Source: CAZSSM01 sp964609385 (GTDB taxonomy: Bacteria; Planctomycetota; Planctomycetia; Isosphaerales; Isosphaeraceae). From it: a DNA stretch of 27,424 nucleotides. A program made the translations under genes and the position numbers. Positions 16,321 through 25,941 of this stretch are shown piece after piece. Position 1 is the stretch's first letter; each line of letters begins with the position of its first letter. The notes below the pieces were generated by a model that was not told where the DNA came from, made no database searches, and saw only the letters and a list, made by a program, of their open reading frames with translations. The stretch spans positions 1 to 27,424 of the forward strand of contig CAZSSM010000089.1 in NCBI GenBank assembly GCA_964609385.1, in the 5' to 3' direction.

Positions 16321-19300
16321 GTGAGCACGGTCGTCCAGCAAATCCATCATTGGATCGAACGCGCCGAGCCCTTCACGGGAGCATCGAACTCTACGACGTC
16401 CGGCGATCCCATCGTATTGCCCAAGCTCCAAGCGATCATCAATGAGGGGATCCAGCTTCGTCGGGCCTTCGACGATCAAAAGGAGATCGTGCATCTGGTA
16501 GAGCCGACAAACGGCGCTTCGTCGACCGACGGGGCTGAGATCGGCTCATCAGGAACCAGTGCCGCAACGAACCGCGAAGCGCGCGGGGCCGCCTCAGAAG
16601 TCGATCGCCCTGCTTTGGAGTCCGGTAACGGATCACCTATCGCCGTTCTCGAAGACGCCCCGATCCGTCAGGAATTGGTCGACCACCTCGACAAACTTCA
16701 GGATTTTTTGCTGGAGCATGTCGAAGAACTCGATCCCGAGCATTCCGACCATGGGCGGCTCAGTCGTGCCTTGGAAGATCAACTCCGTGAGGATCAACGC
16801 TATCTAAGCCATTTACTAACCGATCACGATCCCGACTCAGCCCGGACCGCATTGAATGTCGAGCGGTTTCGCGACGACCTACATTATCGCTGGGCGATGG
16901 TTAATCGCCTGGAAGGCCAACCGACACGGTCCCGGGCCATCTCGGCCGGCGTCGAAGTCGAGCGGCTCTATCAATCGATTCAGAGTCAGTCCCCGTCGAG
17001 CCACCTCGAGCAGGTCCGCGCCCAGATCGCCCAGGACTGCATTCAGATCCGTGCCCAATTGCTCGGTCGACGACTTGGTCGAGAACTAGAGGCGATCGCC
17101 GATCAACCACCGCGCGACGCTCTCGGCTGCTGGGACAAAATCTTCCTTCTGACCCGGCTTCAATCACAGGTCGACGCCTTGCCGACCGAGGCGCAACCTG
17201 ACGAGAAGGGAGAGTCGTTCAATGGAACTCCTGACCAATGGTCATGCGAACTGGCAGCGACCCGAGAACGGTTGGCTGAACAGGCCGCCGAATTCCTTGG
17301 ACAACTCAACGGTCCCAAGGAGGCTTCTGCACAGTGGAGCCGGCTCATCGAAGTCCTCGGCGTCGAGTCGAACGACATCGACACCCTCTTGGAGACTCAG
17401 CCGCCCGAGCAGTCGCTCCGTTTGCTCCAGTTACACAGCGAGGATCTGGTCCGACTCCGAGAGATGGGCTCGGCCTTCTCGCAGGACCACGACAAACAAC
17501 TACCACGCGAGCAACGGTTTCGACGTGGCGTCAAGACCGTCCGCAAGCTCCAGAGCTGGACACGCAACCAGTTTCAAGAACGTGCTCTGGACCACCGCAT
17601 GCGGCGGATCTTCGGCGATCGGTTCGTTGATCGTCTCGACGCCCTGATTATCATCCTGATCCTGGTCGTCACCGCACAGATCTTCTTTGAGTTGTCATTC
17701 CAAGAGTGGATCGAAGCGAATCCGGTTTGGGAAGCCCGCTTGGCTTGGTTCGACCTGGCACTGAGCCTGGTCTTCCTCTCCGAGTTCGGGACGCGCCTCG
17801 CTCTGGTCCAAGGGCGGTTCCGCTACTTTCGTCGTAACTTCCTGATCGACTTCTTCGCAGTCCTGCCCTATGGGTTCTTCGCCTATCAGGCGAAGCTGGC
17901 CGAGCAGGCGATGCTTGTGGCCGGCGGCTCCCAAACACTCTCGGGGGGAAGCGGTCTCCAGAGAGGTGGCGGTTTGCTGCGTCTCCTTCGGCTGATCCGC
18001 GTGATCCGTCCGATCATGCGGCTTGGCCGACTGTTCGTGTTCGCCGTCCGGTTCACCGATCGCCTGGTTAGTCGTTATCAAAATTTGCTGAACCGTCAAA
18101 TCGTGTTCTTCGAGCCACGTGACGGGGAGGAGGCTGACTCACGTCGCCGATTCCTCTTTGAGTCGGTCCGTGAATACTATGAGGGGCATGCGACGACTCT
18201 GCGCGAACGGCTCAATGAGGCGGATCGGCTCACCATCGCCAGCCTCCGCCTGCCCGAGTGCGCTGCGCGACTCCGAACGATCCCACCGGGCTCGATCGAC
18301 GAACGGTCAACAACTGAGATCCGGGTCGTCCGTGCCGAGGAGGTAGTTGAGCGACTCGTCGAGATCACTCCAGAACGGCTCGTCTTCCGGATGGGTGTCC
18401 CGTTCGTCGAATCGATCAACCGCTATATCCGCCTGCTCGACCTGCCGATCATCCGTCGACTCCCCTTGATCGAGCAACTGCTGGCCAACCGGCGACGCGG
18501 GCCGGCCGAGGTGGCCGCATTGGCGGTGAATTACGTGGGCTACGCGTTTCAGAGCATCATTAACCTGGCCTATTATTTTGCCGATCTCTTCAGCACCATC
18601 ACCGCGCCGTTATTCCTGGACCGCTTGGGCAACACGCTGGTCAAGACGACCAAGCGGCCTGCCTTCCGTCTGGTCACCCTGGGACTAACGGCCGGGGTGG
18701 TCTATCTGGTTATTCAGATGCTGGTCGGGCTTCAGATCCTCGACAACGAGGGACCAATCCAGACGTTCTTCTCGGGCCTGATCAGTAAGTTCGGCGTCGG
18801 TGTGCTCGTGTTGGGGGCGATCTGTTTCGTGCTCTGGCCATTGGGGCTCTGGATCAAGTCGTTGGCGCGTCAGGCCAGCGAGCGGAGCGAACGGCTCGTC
18901 GAGGCGCAGTTCGCTTCGCAGACCCGGACCCTCAAGCTCCAGGACGAACGGCAACGTCGGTTCCTCCAGGAGCGTGTGCTCGGTCCAGAGATTTCGCTAC
19001 GCGAGGCCGACGATCACCTCATCGAGCGGCGCGGCGATCTCCGCGAACTTGGCCAACGAATCGACCACCAGTTGGCCCAGGAGTTTCCCCCCGAGACCCT
19101 TAAGTTTTGGGAAGATGTGTTTCAAGAAAACGTCGAATTGCTCTATCGTGATTATCTGCAAGGCGCGTTGTTCCACAGCAGCGATACCCGGACCAACACC
19201 CAGTTGATTGGCAATGTGGCGGTCAACAACCTTCGACGTCATCGGCTCGATTATCTGCTCAAGAAGACCGACCCCAAGCTAGAGAAGCTCGACCTGCGTC

Positions 19301-20934
19301 GCAACTCAACGGCCCTGATCGGCGGGCCATTTGTGTGGTTCAACTACATTACGCAGCGGATCGTCCAGGGCACCGCTGTCCTGATCGAGGAGTACAACCG
19401 CAACGCTGAGCCGCGTTACCGGCTCGCTATGGAGTCCCAGGAGAGGCGCGCAGCCTACCGTTTTTGGCTAGCCCAGCGGCTCGAGATCGAGCCAGATCAG
19501 ATCGATCTTCCGCCTGTGCTCGGTGAAGCGGCCCTCCACGAGCCCCCCAACGACGAGGAGGCGCGGATCCGTAAAGAGGCCCAGCTTCTGCTCCGCTCGG
19601 TCGACTTCAATGCCACCGATTTCCTTGCCGACAATCCCCAACGCGAACGTTATCTCGCGACCAAGTACGGCGACCAACTCGTCGATGCGATTCGTAGGGA
19701 CCGCCGGGCCAACATCCGTGCCGCCTTCCAAAGCTATCCGCTCCACCGCGTCCCTGAATCAATACGGACTATCAATCTCTATGTGTTTTATCAAAAATAT
19801 CTGTCCGGTGGGAAAGTCTTTCTTGTCCCGCTCTATGCCCTGGTCTCGGCGTTCCGCCTGATCATCTGGGGGATCGGGCGGGTCATCACGACGATCCTCC
19901 ATCTGTTGCGCCCGAGCAGCGCACCAATTCCTGAGCCGATGGTCGACACGTACGAGACGGCCGTCCGCAAAATCCACCGGATGCGCAAACCCGCCTTCAT
20001 GGAGGCGCTCTGGTTCCGCGCCAACTTCGACCTGGAATACCTCGGTTTGCCCCTACCTGACACGCCCTTCAGCGTCAGCAGTGACTCGCTCCTGGAGACC
20101 GATCTCGACTACATTGGCGCCTCGAGACACGAGCGGGTCATGGCCGACCAAATCCGGCGTCAACAGGCCGAGCGCCTCGACCTGATCGGCCAGTGGCTCC
20201 GCGAGACCGGCTTCGACTTCCCCAACCTCCCCGAACGTTTGGCACGCGACTTCCCCCTCTTCGCGCGTCGGAGCGGCGAGGTCATTCGCGCCCTGGTCAC
20301 CGCCTACCTGACCGACTACCGAGACATCGCCTCGCTTCATTCGGCGATCACCGGGCTCCGCCTCATGTTCCAACACGCGCAGAATCCCATTCGTCCACTG
20401 GCCAAGTTGCCGCACGGATTGCCTGAGCCGACCCGACTCAATGGTCGATCCTGGTATCGATCCGGGAAGCGTGGCGATTGGAAACGGATCTTTCAAGTGG
20501 AGGGATTCCAGATCGAGGATCCTTATCGTCGTCGAACGGTCCGACGGTACCTCAGGAAACACTGGAACATCGCGCGTCCGTGGATCGATCTCGTCCTCAA
20601 GCAGGGGGGTGATGCCCCGCTCCAAGTGCTTCAAGCGCGATTGGAGGACGTTGTCCGCGAGACCGACCTTTGGAGCGATCAGATCTTAGCTTTGCGCACC
20701 CTGCAGACAATGACCATCCTCGATGTTCACCACTATATCGAAATGGTTTACCGGCTCGGAGGCTATCACCGGACTGAGACCACCTCCACCTCAAGCAACG
20801 AACCACTTGTCCGACCGCTACCGTTCGCCTGGTCTCACAACGGTGATGAGTCTAGACGAACGACCGAGAAGCCCATCGAGGTCGATCTCGCCGTCCCAGC
20901 CCCAATCTCCGAGCCTCTGCTCGACCAGCAATAA
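16321..20934 (+). CDS. Giant membrane protein with a voltage-sensor domain
   Basis: A 1537-residue protein. Residues 1-430 are polar and helical with coiled-coil character. A complete S1-S4 voltage-sensor-like domain follows. S1 is about 438-460 and S2 about 472-495, with F485-x-x-E488 and R492. S3 is about 505-522, with D510 in NFLIDFFAVLP. S4 is about 552-572, with arginines at 554, 557, 560, 563, 567 and 570. F/E in S2, D in S3 and arginines every third residue in S4 match the gating-charge transfer centre of known channels. No S5-pore-S6 or selectivity-filter motif follows. Further membrane segments lie at about 735-760, 783-803, 822-844 and 1166-1195, separated by long charged helical regions. 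The start is GTG at 16321 with AGGAG 6 bases upstream. It could be a sensor, proton path or mechanosensitive-type scaffold. Confidence 0.85.
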   Translation: MSTVVQQIHHWIERAEPFTGASNSTTSGDPIVLPKLQAIINEGIQLRRAFDDQKEIVHLVEPTNGASSTDGAEIGSSGTSAATNREARGAASEVDRPALESGNGSPIAVLEDAPIRQELVDHLDKLQDFLLEHVEELDPEHSDHGRLSRALEDQLREDQRYLSHLLTDHDPDSARTALNVERFRDDLHYRWAMVNRLEGQPTRSRAISAGVEVERLYQSIQSQSPSSHLEQVRAQIAQDCIQIRAQLLGRRLGRELEAIADQPPRDALGCWDKIFLLTRLQSQVDALPTEAQPDEKGESFNGTPDQWSCELAATRERLAEQAAEFLGQLNGPKEASAQWSRLIEVLGVESNDIDTLLETQPPEQSLRLLQLHSEDLVRLREMGSAFSQDHDKQLPREQRFRRGVKTVRKLQSWTRNQFQERALDHRMRRIFGDRFVDRLDALIIILILVVTAQIFFELSFQEWIEANPVWEARLAWFDLALSLVFLSEFGTRLALVQGRFRYFRRNFLIDFFAVLPYGFFAYQAKLAEQAMLVAGGSQTLSGGSGLQRGGGLLRLLRLIRVIRPIMRLGRLFVFAVRFTDRLVSRYQNLLNRQIVFFEPRDGEEADSRRRFLFESVREYYEGHATTLRERLNEADRLTIASLRLPECAARLRTIPPGSIDERSTTEIRVVRAEEVVERLVEITPERLVFRMGVPFVESINRYIRLLDLPIIRRLPLIEQLLANRRRGPAEVAALAVNYVGYAFQSIINLAYYFADLFSTITAPLFLDRLGNTLVKTTKRPAFRLVTLGLTAGVVYLVIQMLVGLQILDNEGPIQTFFSGLISKFGVGVLVLGAICFVLWPLGLWIKSLARQASERSERLVEAQFASQTRTLKLQDERQRRFLQERVLGPEISLREADDHLIERRGDLRELGQRIDHQLAQEFPPETLKFWEDVFQENVELLYRDYLQGALFHSSDTRTNTQLIGNVAVNNLRRHRLDYLLKKTDPKLEKLDLRRNSTALIGGPFVWFNYITQRIVQGTAVLIEEYNRNAEPRYRLAMESQERRAAYRFWLAQRLEIEPDQIDLPPVLGEAALHEPPNDEEARIRKEAQLLLRSVDFNATDFLADNPQRERYLATKYGDQLVDAIRRDRRANIRAAFQSYPLHRVPESIRTINLYVFYQKYLSGGKVFLVPLYALVSAFRLIIWGIGRVITTILHLLRPSSAPIPEPMVDTYETAVRKIHRMRKPAFMEALWFRANFDLEYLGLPLPDTPFSVSSDSLLETDLDYIGASRHERVMADQIRRQQAERLDLIGQWLRETGFDFPNLPERLARDFPLFARRSGEVIRALVTAYLTDYRDIASLHSAITGLRLMFQHAQNPIRPLAKLPHGLPEPTRLNGRSWYRSGKRGDWKRIFQVEGFQIEDPYRRRTVRRYLRKHWNIARPWIDLVLKQGGDAPLQVLQARLEDVVRETDLWSDQILALRTLQTMTILDVHHYIEMVYRLGGYHRTETTSTSSNEPLVRPLPFAWSHNGDESRRTTEKPIEVDLAVPAPISEPLLDQQ

Positions 20935-21013
20935 CAGAAAACCCAGAGAGAGCCCAATTCCCAACAGCCCCGAATCCTTTACAGCCTTCGAGTGAACACG
21001 CGATCGTGGCCCG

Positions 21014-23032
21014 TCAAAGCTGCGATGCCGGTTCGAGGACCTCTTGAGGTTCCCGGCCTCGAAGTAGGTTGGGAATCAACTTGTTGGCGATGTTGAAGAG
21101 GATCGTCGTTGTCAGGGACAGAATGAGCACATCGAAGATAAGTAACGGAAGGATGCTCGCCTCGCCCGGCGCCTCGACACGATACGCGGACATGTAGATG
21201 ATCAGCAGTTGCACCAGCATCACCAGCGTTGTTGTCAGCATGAATGTGGCCGGTACCAGAGTGTACCAGACCGGCTTGCGATGCGCAAGGAGCCAGGCCG
21301 AGCAGACCAAAAGGGCCAGGCTAGCCAGCAACTGATTGCCCGCGCCGAAGAGACCCCAGAGCGTCAACACATGCCCTGACAATGCCATCCAGACCGTCAA
21401 ACCGATCACCAAGCCGGTGTTGAACCAACGGCTATGCAATAGCGTGAGTAGCGCGATTTGGCTCTTGGATTTCGGAGGCGTCATCGCTCCGTTTCCGTTG
21501 CTGTCCAACGCGTTGGTCATGATGCTTGAGGGATTCGGTCCGACCACGGCCGTCCAGAGTTCCTGGAGCAGGTAGCGGCTCAGCCGGATCGCCGTATCAA
21601 GCGTGGTCACTAGGAACCCTTCGAGCAGGAGCATTGCGAAGACGGCCCCGGCGGCCACCGGCAGATTCAGACCGCGCTGGAGGGTCATTCCCACCGCTAC
21701 AGCGAAGGTCAGGACCGGGTTGTTCTGTTCCAGCAGCAGGCTTTCATATCGGGCTGCGCTAAGGCCAGTGATGCATGCCGCTACCACGCAGAGGGCCAGG
21801 AACCCTTCGAGGAGCATCGCGTAAAAGCCCACTTGGCGGACGGCCGGCTCCGATCGGACCTGTTTGGACGTTGTTCCGGTGGCACAGAGTGAGTGGAACC
21901 CAGAGCACGCTCCGCAGGCGATCGTGATGAACAGGAAAGGCCAGAGCATCCAGGTGACCGGTTGACTGCCTACGCTTGTCTCATAGGTCCATTGCCGGAA
22001 GGCAGGGAACTCGATCGGCACCCCACGCAGCCCCGCGGCCAACAGCCCGATCACGAGCGTTCCCATGCCCACATAAAGAATGTGTACGTTAAGAAAATCG
22101 CGCGATTGGAGCAGGATCCAGACTGGCAGGCCTGCTGCGATGAAGCCGTAGAGGGCCAGGCCCAGCATCCAAAGAGTTTGGGGTGAATCGGCCGGGCTGA
22201 CGCCAGCCCACTGAAGCCAGCTCACTTCAGGGATCCGGATCGGGAAAGCCAGCCCGATTCCGATCGAGAGCCCACAGGCGGCTACCGCCAAGGTCGAGCA
22301 GATTGCCAACGGCCAGGCTCGCTTCAAGTACAACCAGCCCATTACGGGAGCTAACAGGGTGAGGACGACCACCGACATCGAGGCGATCCCTCCAATGTGG
22401 GCCAAGCTCCCACCATCCTCGGTGGCGGTCACCTCAATCCACGAGGAGTCGACTCCTAAGCCGATCACTTCGGCATCGACGACCGATGTCAAAGCTTTGG
22501 CGGAGAGGATCAGGAACATTGCGCAGACGAGGATCATCAAGGCGATCAGCAGGACGATCAGTGGGAGGAAGACGCTGAGGCCCAGTTGACGCCGAGCGAC
22601 CGCCGCGATCGAGCAACCGCCCTGGCGCACCGAGATCAGCATTGCCGAGTAGTCGTGCACGGCACCGGCCAGCAGGCTCCCCAGCACGATCCAAAGCACG
22701 GCAGGCAGCCAGCCGAACAGCACACCAATCACCGGGCCGATGATTGGGCCGGCGCCGGCGATCGAGGCGAAATGGTGCGCGAAGACCACAGGCGTCGGCG
22801 TTGCGACGTATTCCTGTCCGTCAGCGCGTGCCGTCGAGGGTGTCGAGGCCCGTTCATCTTCGCCGAAGGCTCGGCTGATCCGACGCCCGTAGAGCCGACC
22901 GCCCAGCAGGAGCGTCAAGGCACCTGTCAACAGAATTCCCAACAGCATCGGAGTGCCCCGTTTGGATGGAATGTGTTGACGCACGAGCGAAGAGGGACCG
23001 GAAATGTCATAGTCTTCGGCCTCGGTGCGCAT
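21014..23032 (-). CDS. cstA: Carbon starvation protein CstA family transporter
   Basis: A 672-residue inner-membrane protein with about 16 hydrophobic spans. The CstA signature runs from AHHFASIAGAGPIIGP (85-100) through GWLPAVLWIVLGSLLAGAVHDY (107-128), then ISVRQGG. The closing block LWGLFGAGNQLLASLALL is the CstA C-terminal motif. The family takes up peptides or pyruvate, often during carbon starvation. The first span starts at about residue 29 (MLLGILLTG). The ATG at 23032 has AAGG 6-7 bases upstream and gives a 28-residue polar leader; the alternative ATG at 22948 starts at the first span. The frame further upstream to 23164 is not convincing. It is divergent from the EgtB-like gene (270 bp) and convergent with the giant gene (79 bp). 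Confidence 0.92.
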   Translation of the reverse strand: MRTEAEDYDISGPSSLVRQHIPSKRGTPMLLGILLTGALTLLLGGRLYGRRISRAFGEDERASTPSTARADGQEYVATPTPVVFAHHFASIAGAGPIIGPVIGVLFGWLPAVLWIVLGSLLAGAVHDYSAMLISVRQGGCSIAAVARRQLGLSVFLPLIVLLIALMILVCAMFLILSAKALTSVVDAEVIGLGVDSSWIEVTATEDGGSLAHIGGIASMSVVVLTLLAPVMGWLYLKRAWPLAICSTLAVAACGLSIGIGLAFPIRIPEVSWLQWAGVSPADSPQTLWMLGLALYGFIAAGLPVWILLQSRDFLNVHILYVGMGTLVIGLLAAGLRGVPIEFPAFRQWTYETSVGSQPVTWMLWPFLFITIACGACSGFHSLCATGTTSKQVRSEPAVRQVGFYAMLLEGFLALCVVAACITGLSAARYESLLLEQNNPVLTFAVAVGMTLQRGLNLPVAAGAVFAMLLLEGFLVTTLDTAIRLSRYLLQELWTAVVGPNPSSIMTNALDSNGNGAMTPPKSKSQIALLTLLHSRWFNTGLVIGLTVWMALSGHVLTLWGLFGAGNQLLASLALLVCSAWLLAHRKPVWYTLVPATFMLTTTLVMLVQLLIIYMSAYRVEAPGEASILPLLIFDVLILSLTTTILFNIANKLIPNLLRGREPQEVLEPASQL

Positions 23033-23302
23033 GACGAACCTTGAGCCGATGGGTCGTTGAGGAGGAAAACTCGACCCGACACTGCGTGCGTGGACGGTCG
23101 AGCGGCGGAATGCCTCATGCCGATTGATAAGGTTGATGCTGACGGTGAGCCCCTGGCTTGACAAGTCCCAGCCTATTACAGTACCAACTCGTCATCAAGT
23201 TCGTCGTTCGTCGCGATCGAGAATCTCGACGCGTCCGGGCGGCATACCTCCGCCCGCTTTCCGCCGCTTCCGGCCTGGGCTCAGCTTGTTCGGATCGGTT
23301 GT

Positions 23303-24691
23303 ATGGGTTTTATCGATGATCGTTTCCGCGGGATCGACCAGCAACTCCTTACTCCACCTCGGCCTCGATCCGATCCGGGGCTTCCCGGTCTGGAGAAGCG
23401 ACTCCGGGAAGCGCGTCGACGCACCCTCGACCTGATCCAGATCGCTGCACCCGAAGATCTCGCCCGATCCTGGAACCCGGACTTCAGCCCGATTCGTTGG
23501 CACCTCGGACACATCGCTGCTTTCGAGGATCGCTGGGTCGGTCGGAACGTCGGTGGTCTCGACCCGATCCGACCCCCCGACTTCGAGCGGCTATTCGACC
23601 CAGCAACCTACTCGAAGCCAGAACGAGTTGATCTTCCGGAAATTTCTGATATTCGTGAATATCTTCATAGAGTTCGCGATCGCACGAGATCGGTCCTCCG
23701 CCGAGTACGGCTCGATCATCCAAATTCTTTGCTACGTAGAGGGTTTGTCGGTGAATTAATTTATGAACATGAATGTCAGCACCAAGAAATCATGTGTACG
23801 GTGCTCCAGCAAATCCCGCCCGAGCGGAAAACGGATCGTCGTCCTGCCGTTTGCGAGGAACTACTGGCGGGGCGAAATCGGGGCTTGTCCGAGCCGGATT
23901 CGTCCTGGATCGAGTTCCCCGGCGGATCGGTTCCCATTGGGGCCCTCCCATGGCGCTTCTCCTACGACAATGAACGCGAGCCGCATTGGATCGCCCTCGA
24001 GCCGTTCGCCATCATGCGCGATCCGGTTACCGAGTTGGAATTCGCCGAGTTCATCGAGGATGGCGGATACCGAACCCCGTCCCTATGGAGCGAGGAGGGT
24101 TGGCGATGGGTGAGGACTCGAGGGATCGCCCATCCCCGCGACTGGTCATGGCCTGACGGCGACTCTTGGCAGGTGCGCACCATGTTTGAGTGGCGGCCCG
24201 TCGCTGCATCGGTTCCTGTCCAAGGAGTCAGCCATCACGAGGCACAGGCGTTCGCTCGCTGGATCGGTGCCCGATTGCCCACTGAGTTCGAGTGGGAGGC
24301 GGCTGCCTCGTGGGATCCTCGATCCGGTTCCAAACGCCGATTCCCTTGGGGTGACGCGCTCCTTGACGCGGACCAACACAATCTCAACGGACACCAATGG
24401 GGCACGTGCCGGCTCGACTCAGCGCCGACCAGCCCGGTCGGATGTCGTGCGATGGCTGGACAGGTCTGGGAGTGGACCGATTCCCGGTTCGCGCCCTATC
24501 CCGGCTTCCGCGCCCATCCCTATCCCCAATATTCATCGATCTGGTTTGATCAGAGCCATTACGTCGTCCGCGGCGGTTCCTGGGCGACCGCAGCGGTCCA
24601 ATGTCGAGCCTCGTTCCGCAACTGGTACCAGCCTCACCTTCGCGAACCGTGCCTCGGCTTCCGATGCGCTCGCGACCTTACCGTCGACTGA
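23303..24691 (+). CDS. EgtB-like SUMF1/EgtB/PvdO family nonheme iron enzyme
   Basis: A 462-residue cytosolic protein with two domains. The N-terminal DinB-like four-helix domain (about 28-170) has IRWHLGHIAAFEDRW (H67, H70) and the iron motif HX3HXE as H156, H160, E162 (YEHECQHQE). The C-terminal formylglycine-generating-enzyme fold (about 195-458) has LPTEFEWEAA, FPWGD, GQVWEWTDS and VVRGGSW, ending CLGFRCAR. This architecture is that of EgtB, which forms the C-S bond of ergothioneine, and of OvoA and SenA relatives. The methyltransferase EgtD is not adjacent, so the substrate is open. The ATG at 23303 has no good ribosome-binding site, so the start is uncertain. A TTGACA at 23158-23163 could be its -35, but no good -10 follows. 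Confidence 0.85.
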   Translation: MGFIDDRFRGIDQQLLTPPRPRSDPGLPGLEKRLREARRRTLDLIQIAAPEDLARSWNPDFSPIRWHLGHIAAFEDRWVGRNVGGLDPIRPPDFERLFDPATYSKPERVDLPEISDIREYLHRVRDRTRSVLRRVRLDHPNSLLRRGFVGELIYEHECQHQEIMCTVLQQIPPERKTDRRPAVCEELLAGRNRGLSEPDSSWIEFPGGSVPIGALPWRFSYDNEREPHWIALEPFAIMRDPVTELEFAEFIEDGGYRTPSLWSEEGWRWVRTRGIAHPRDWSWPDGDSWQVRTMFEWRPVAASVPVQGVSHHEAQAFARWIGARLPTEFEWEAAASWDPRSGSKRRFPWGDALLDADQHNLNGHQWGTCRLDSAPTSPVGCRAMAGQVWEWTDSRFAPYPGFRAHPYPQYSSIWFDQSHYVVRGGSWATAAVQCRASFRNWYQPHLREPCLGFRCARDLTVD

Positions 24692-24785
24692 ATTCCTGAT
24701 GAGTCATTGAGTCGATGGCCATCCACGAACTAGCAAGAACGGATGGGACTGGGCCAGGTTGGGTTGGGGAGAGGATCCCGTTCTT

Positions 24786-25808
24786 TCAACGCGAGGGCCG
24801 AACCGCATTGAGATCGGTGATCGTTGCCTCGATAGCGGCTTTGACGGCGTCCTCCCAACGGTCACCGAATCGGCTTCGATACGGCTCATGTTGATAAGCT
24901 TGAATAATCGCCCGCGAACTATTCACTAGCGCACCTTGGCCGTCGGCGTCCCAGGCCCGAGCAACGTCGTTTGCGGTCCCTCCCTGCGACCCGTAGCCAG
25001 GCACGAGGAACGGAACCAACGGCAGCGCTCGCCGAAGCGCGACCAACTCGTCCGGGTAAGTCGCTCCGGCCACCGCTCCGAGGAGGCTGTAACCGGTCTC
25101 TCCGCGATACTCCTGGGCGAGGACCCCGATCCGATCTGCCAAGTGCTGATAGACCGGTCGCCCCTCGACTCGGAGGTCTTGTAACTCGCTTGCCGAGGGA
25201 TTGCTCGTGCGGACCAAGCAGTATATCCCTTTCCCATGGGCTTCGGCTGCTTCAACGAACGGACGGATTCCATCGGATCCTAGATACGGATTGATTGTGA
25301 GGGCATCGACGTGGAAGTGCTCGGAGTGGCCGAGTTCCGGCTCAGGTCTCAGGTAGGCCTGGGCATAGGCTACAGCCGTCGATCCGATGTCATTGCGTTT
25401 GCCGTCGAGCACGATAATGAGTCCGAGCTTTCGGGCCCGCGCTGTCAACCGCTGGAGTGCGACCAGACCGGGCACGCCCCAACACTCGAAGAAAGCCATC
25501 TGAAACTTCACTACCGGCACCCGAGACGCAGCGATCTCCAGGATCCGCTCACAATAGCGTTCCACGAGACCCACGGCCGTTCCTGATTCGATGACACAGT
25601 TTCCAGGGGGCGGATCAAGGTGACTCCTAGGTGAGCCTTTGTCGACTGACGAGGGTCTTTGGCCTTCCTGAAACTCCAGTTGACCGATGCGGTCTTCGAC
25701 CAAGACAGGAGGGAGCGCGTCGAGCCTGGGATCGATCCCAACGCAGAGCGCATTGCCTCGAGCCAGAATCGCCTTGTGTAACCGATCAGCATAGTGTCGG
25801 AGAACCAT
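24786..25808 (-). CDS. pyrF: Orotidine 5'-phosphate decarboxylase (PyrF, long type)
   Basis: A 340-residue cytosolic TIM-barrel enzyme. It decarboxylates OMP to UMP, the last step of pyrimidine synthesis. LCVGIDPRLDALP (21-33) carries the first-strand Asp. VPVVKFQMAFFE (97-108) carries the strand-2 Lys. The catalytic set is LDGKRNDIGSTA (D135, K137, D140). The phosphate loop follows in VPGYGSQGGT, and VNSSRAI closes the barrel. This is the longer bacterial/mycobacterial-type PyrF. Between strand 1 and helix 1 there is an extra polar, Pro/Ser-rich segment of about 30 to 35 residues (about 43-78), unusual for the family. The ATG at 25808 has GGAGG 6-7 bases upstream. It is divergent from tRNA-Pro and convergent with the EgtB-like gene. 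Confidence 0.93.
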   Translation of the reverse strand: MVLRHYADRLHKAILARGNALCVGIDPRLDALPPVLVEDRIGQLEFQEGQRPSSVDKGSPRSHLDPPPGNCVIESGTAVGLVERYCERILEIAASRVPVVKFQMAFFECWGVPGLVALQRLTARARKLGLIIVLDGKRNDIGSTAVAYAQAYLRPEPELGHSEHFHVDALTINPYLGSDGIRPFVEAAEAHGKGIYCLVRTSNPSASELQDLRVEGRPVYQHLADRIGVLAQEYRGETGYSLLGAVAGATYPDELVALRRALPLVPFLVPGYGSQGGTANDVARAWDADGQGALVNSSRAIIQAYQHEPYRSRFGDRWEDAVKAAIEATITDLNAVRPSR

Positions 25809-25828
25809 CAGAACCCTCCAGGCCAGCA

Positions 25829-25856
25829 TTGACGGACGACCGATCCTCCCTAGAAT
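25829..25856 (+). promoter_or_regulatory. Predicted promoter of tRNA-Pro
   Basis: TTGACG (25829-25834) and TAGAAT (25851-25856) are 16 bp apart, each matching sigma-70 consensus at five of six positions. The start point would be near 25863, just before the mature 5' end at 25867. It overlaps the 5' side of the divergent pyrF gene's upstream region. Confidence 0.6.
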
Positions 25857-25866
25857 AATCATTGCT

Positions 25867-25941
25867 CGGGGCGTAGCGCAGCCTGGCTAGCGCGCTTGAA
25901 TGGGGTTCAAGAGGTCGGGAGTTCGAATCTCCCCGCCCCGA
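25867..25941 (+). tRNA. tRNA-Pro(GGG)
   Basis: A complete 75-nt cloverleaf. The acceptor stem CGGGGCG (25867-25873) pairs with CGCCCCG (25934-25940), with discriminator A at 25941. D stem GCGC (25876-25879) pairs with GCGC (25890-25893). Anticodon stem CTTGA/TCAAG encloses loop ATGGGGT, giving anticodon GGG (25902-25904) with T33 and G37. The T stem GGGAG/CTCCC carries the TTCGAAT loop. CCA is not encoded, so it must be added after transcription. It reads CCC/CCU proline codons. Confidence 0.97.
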
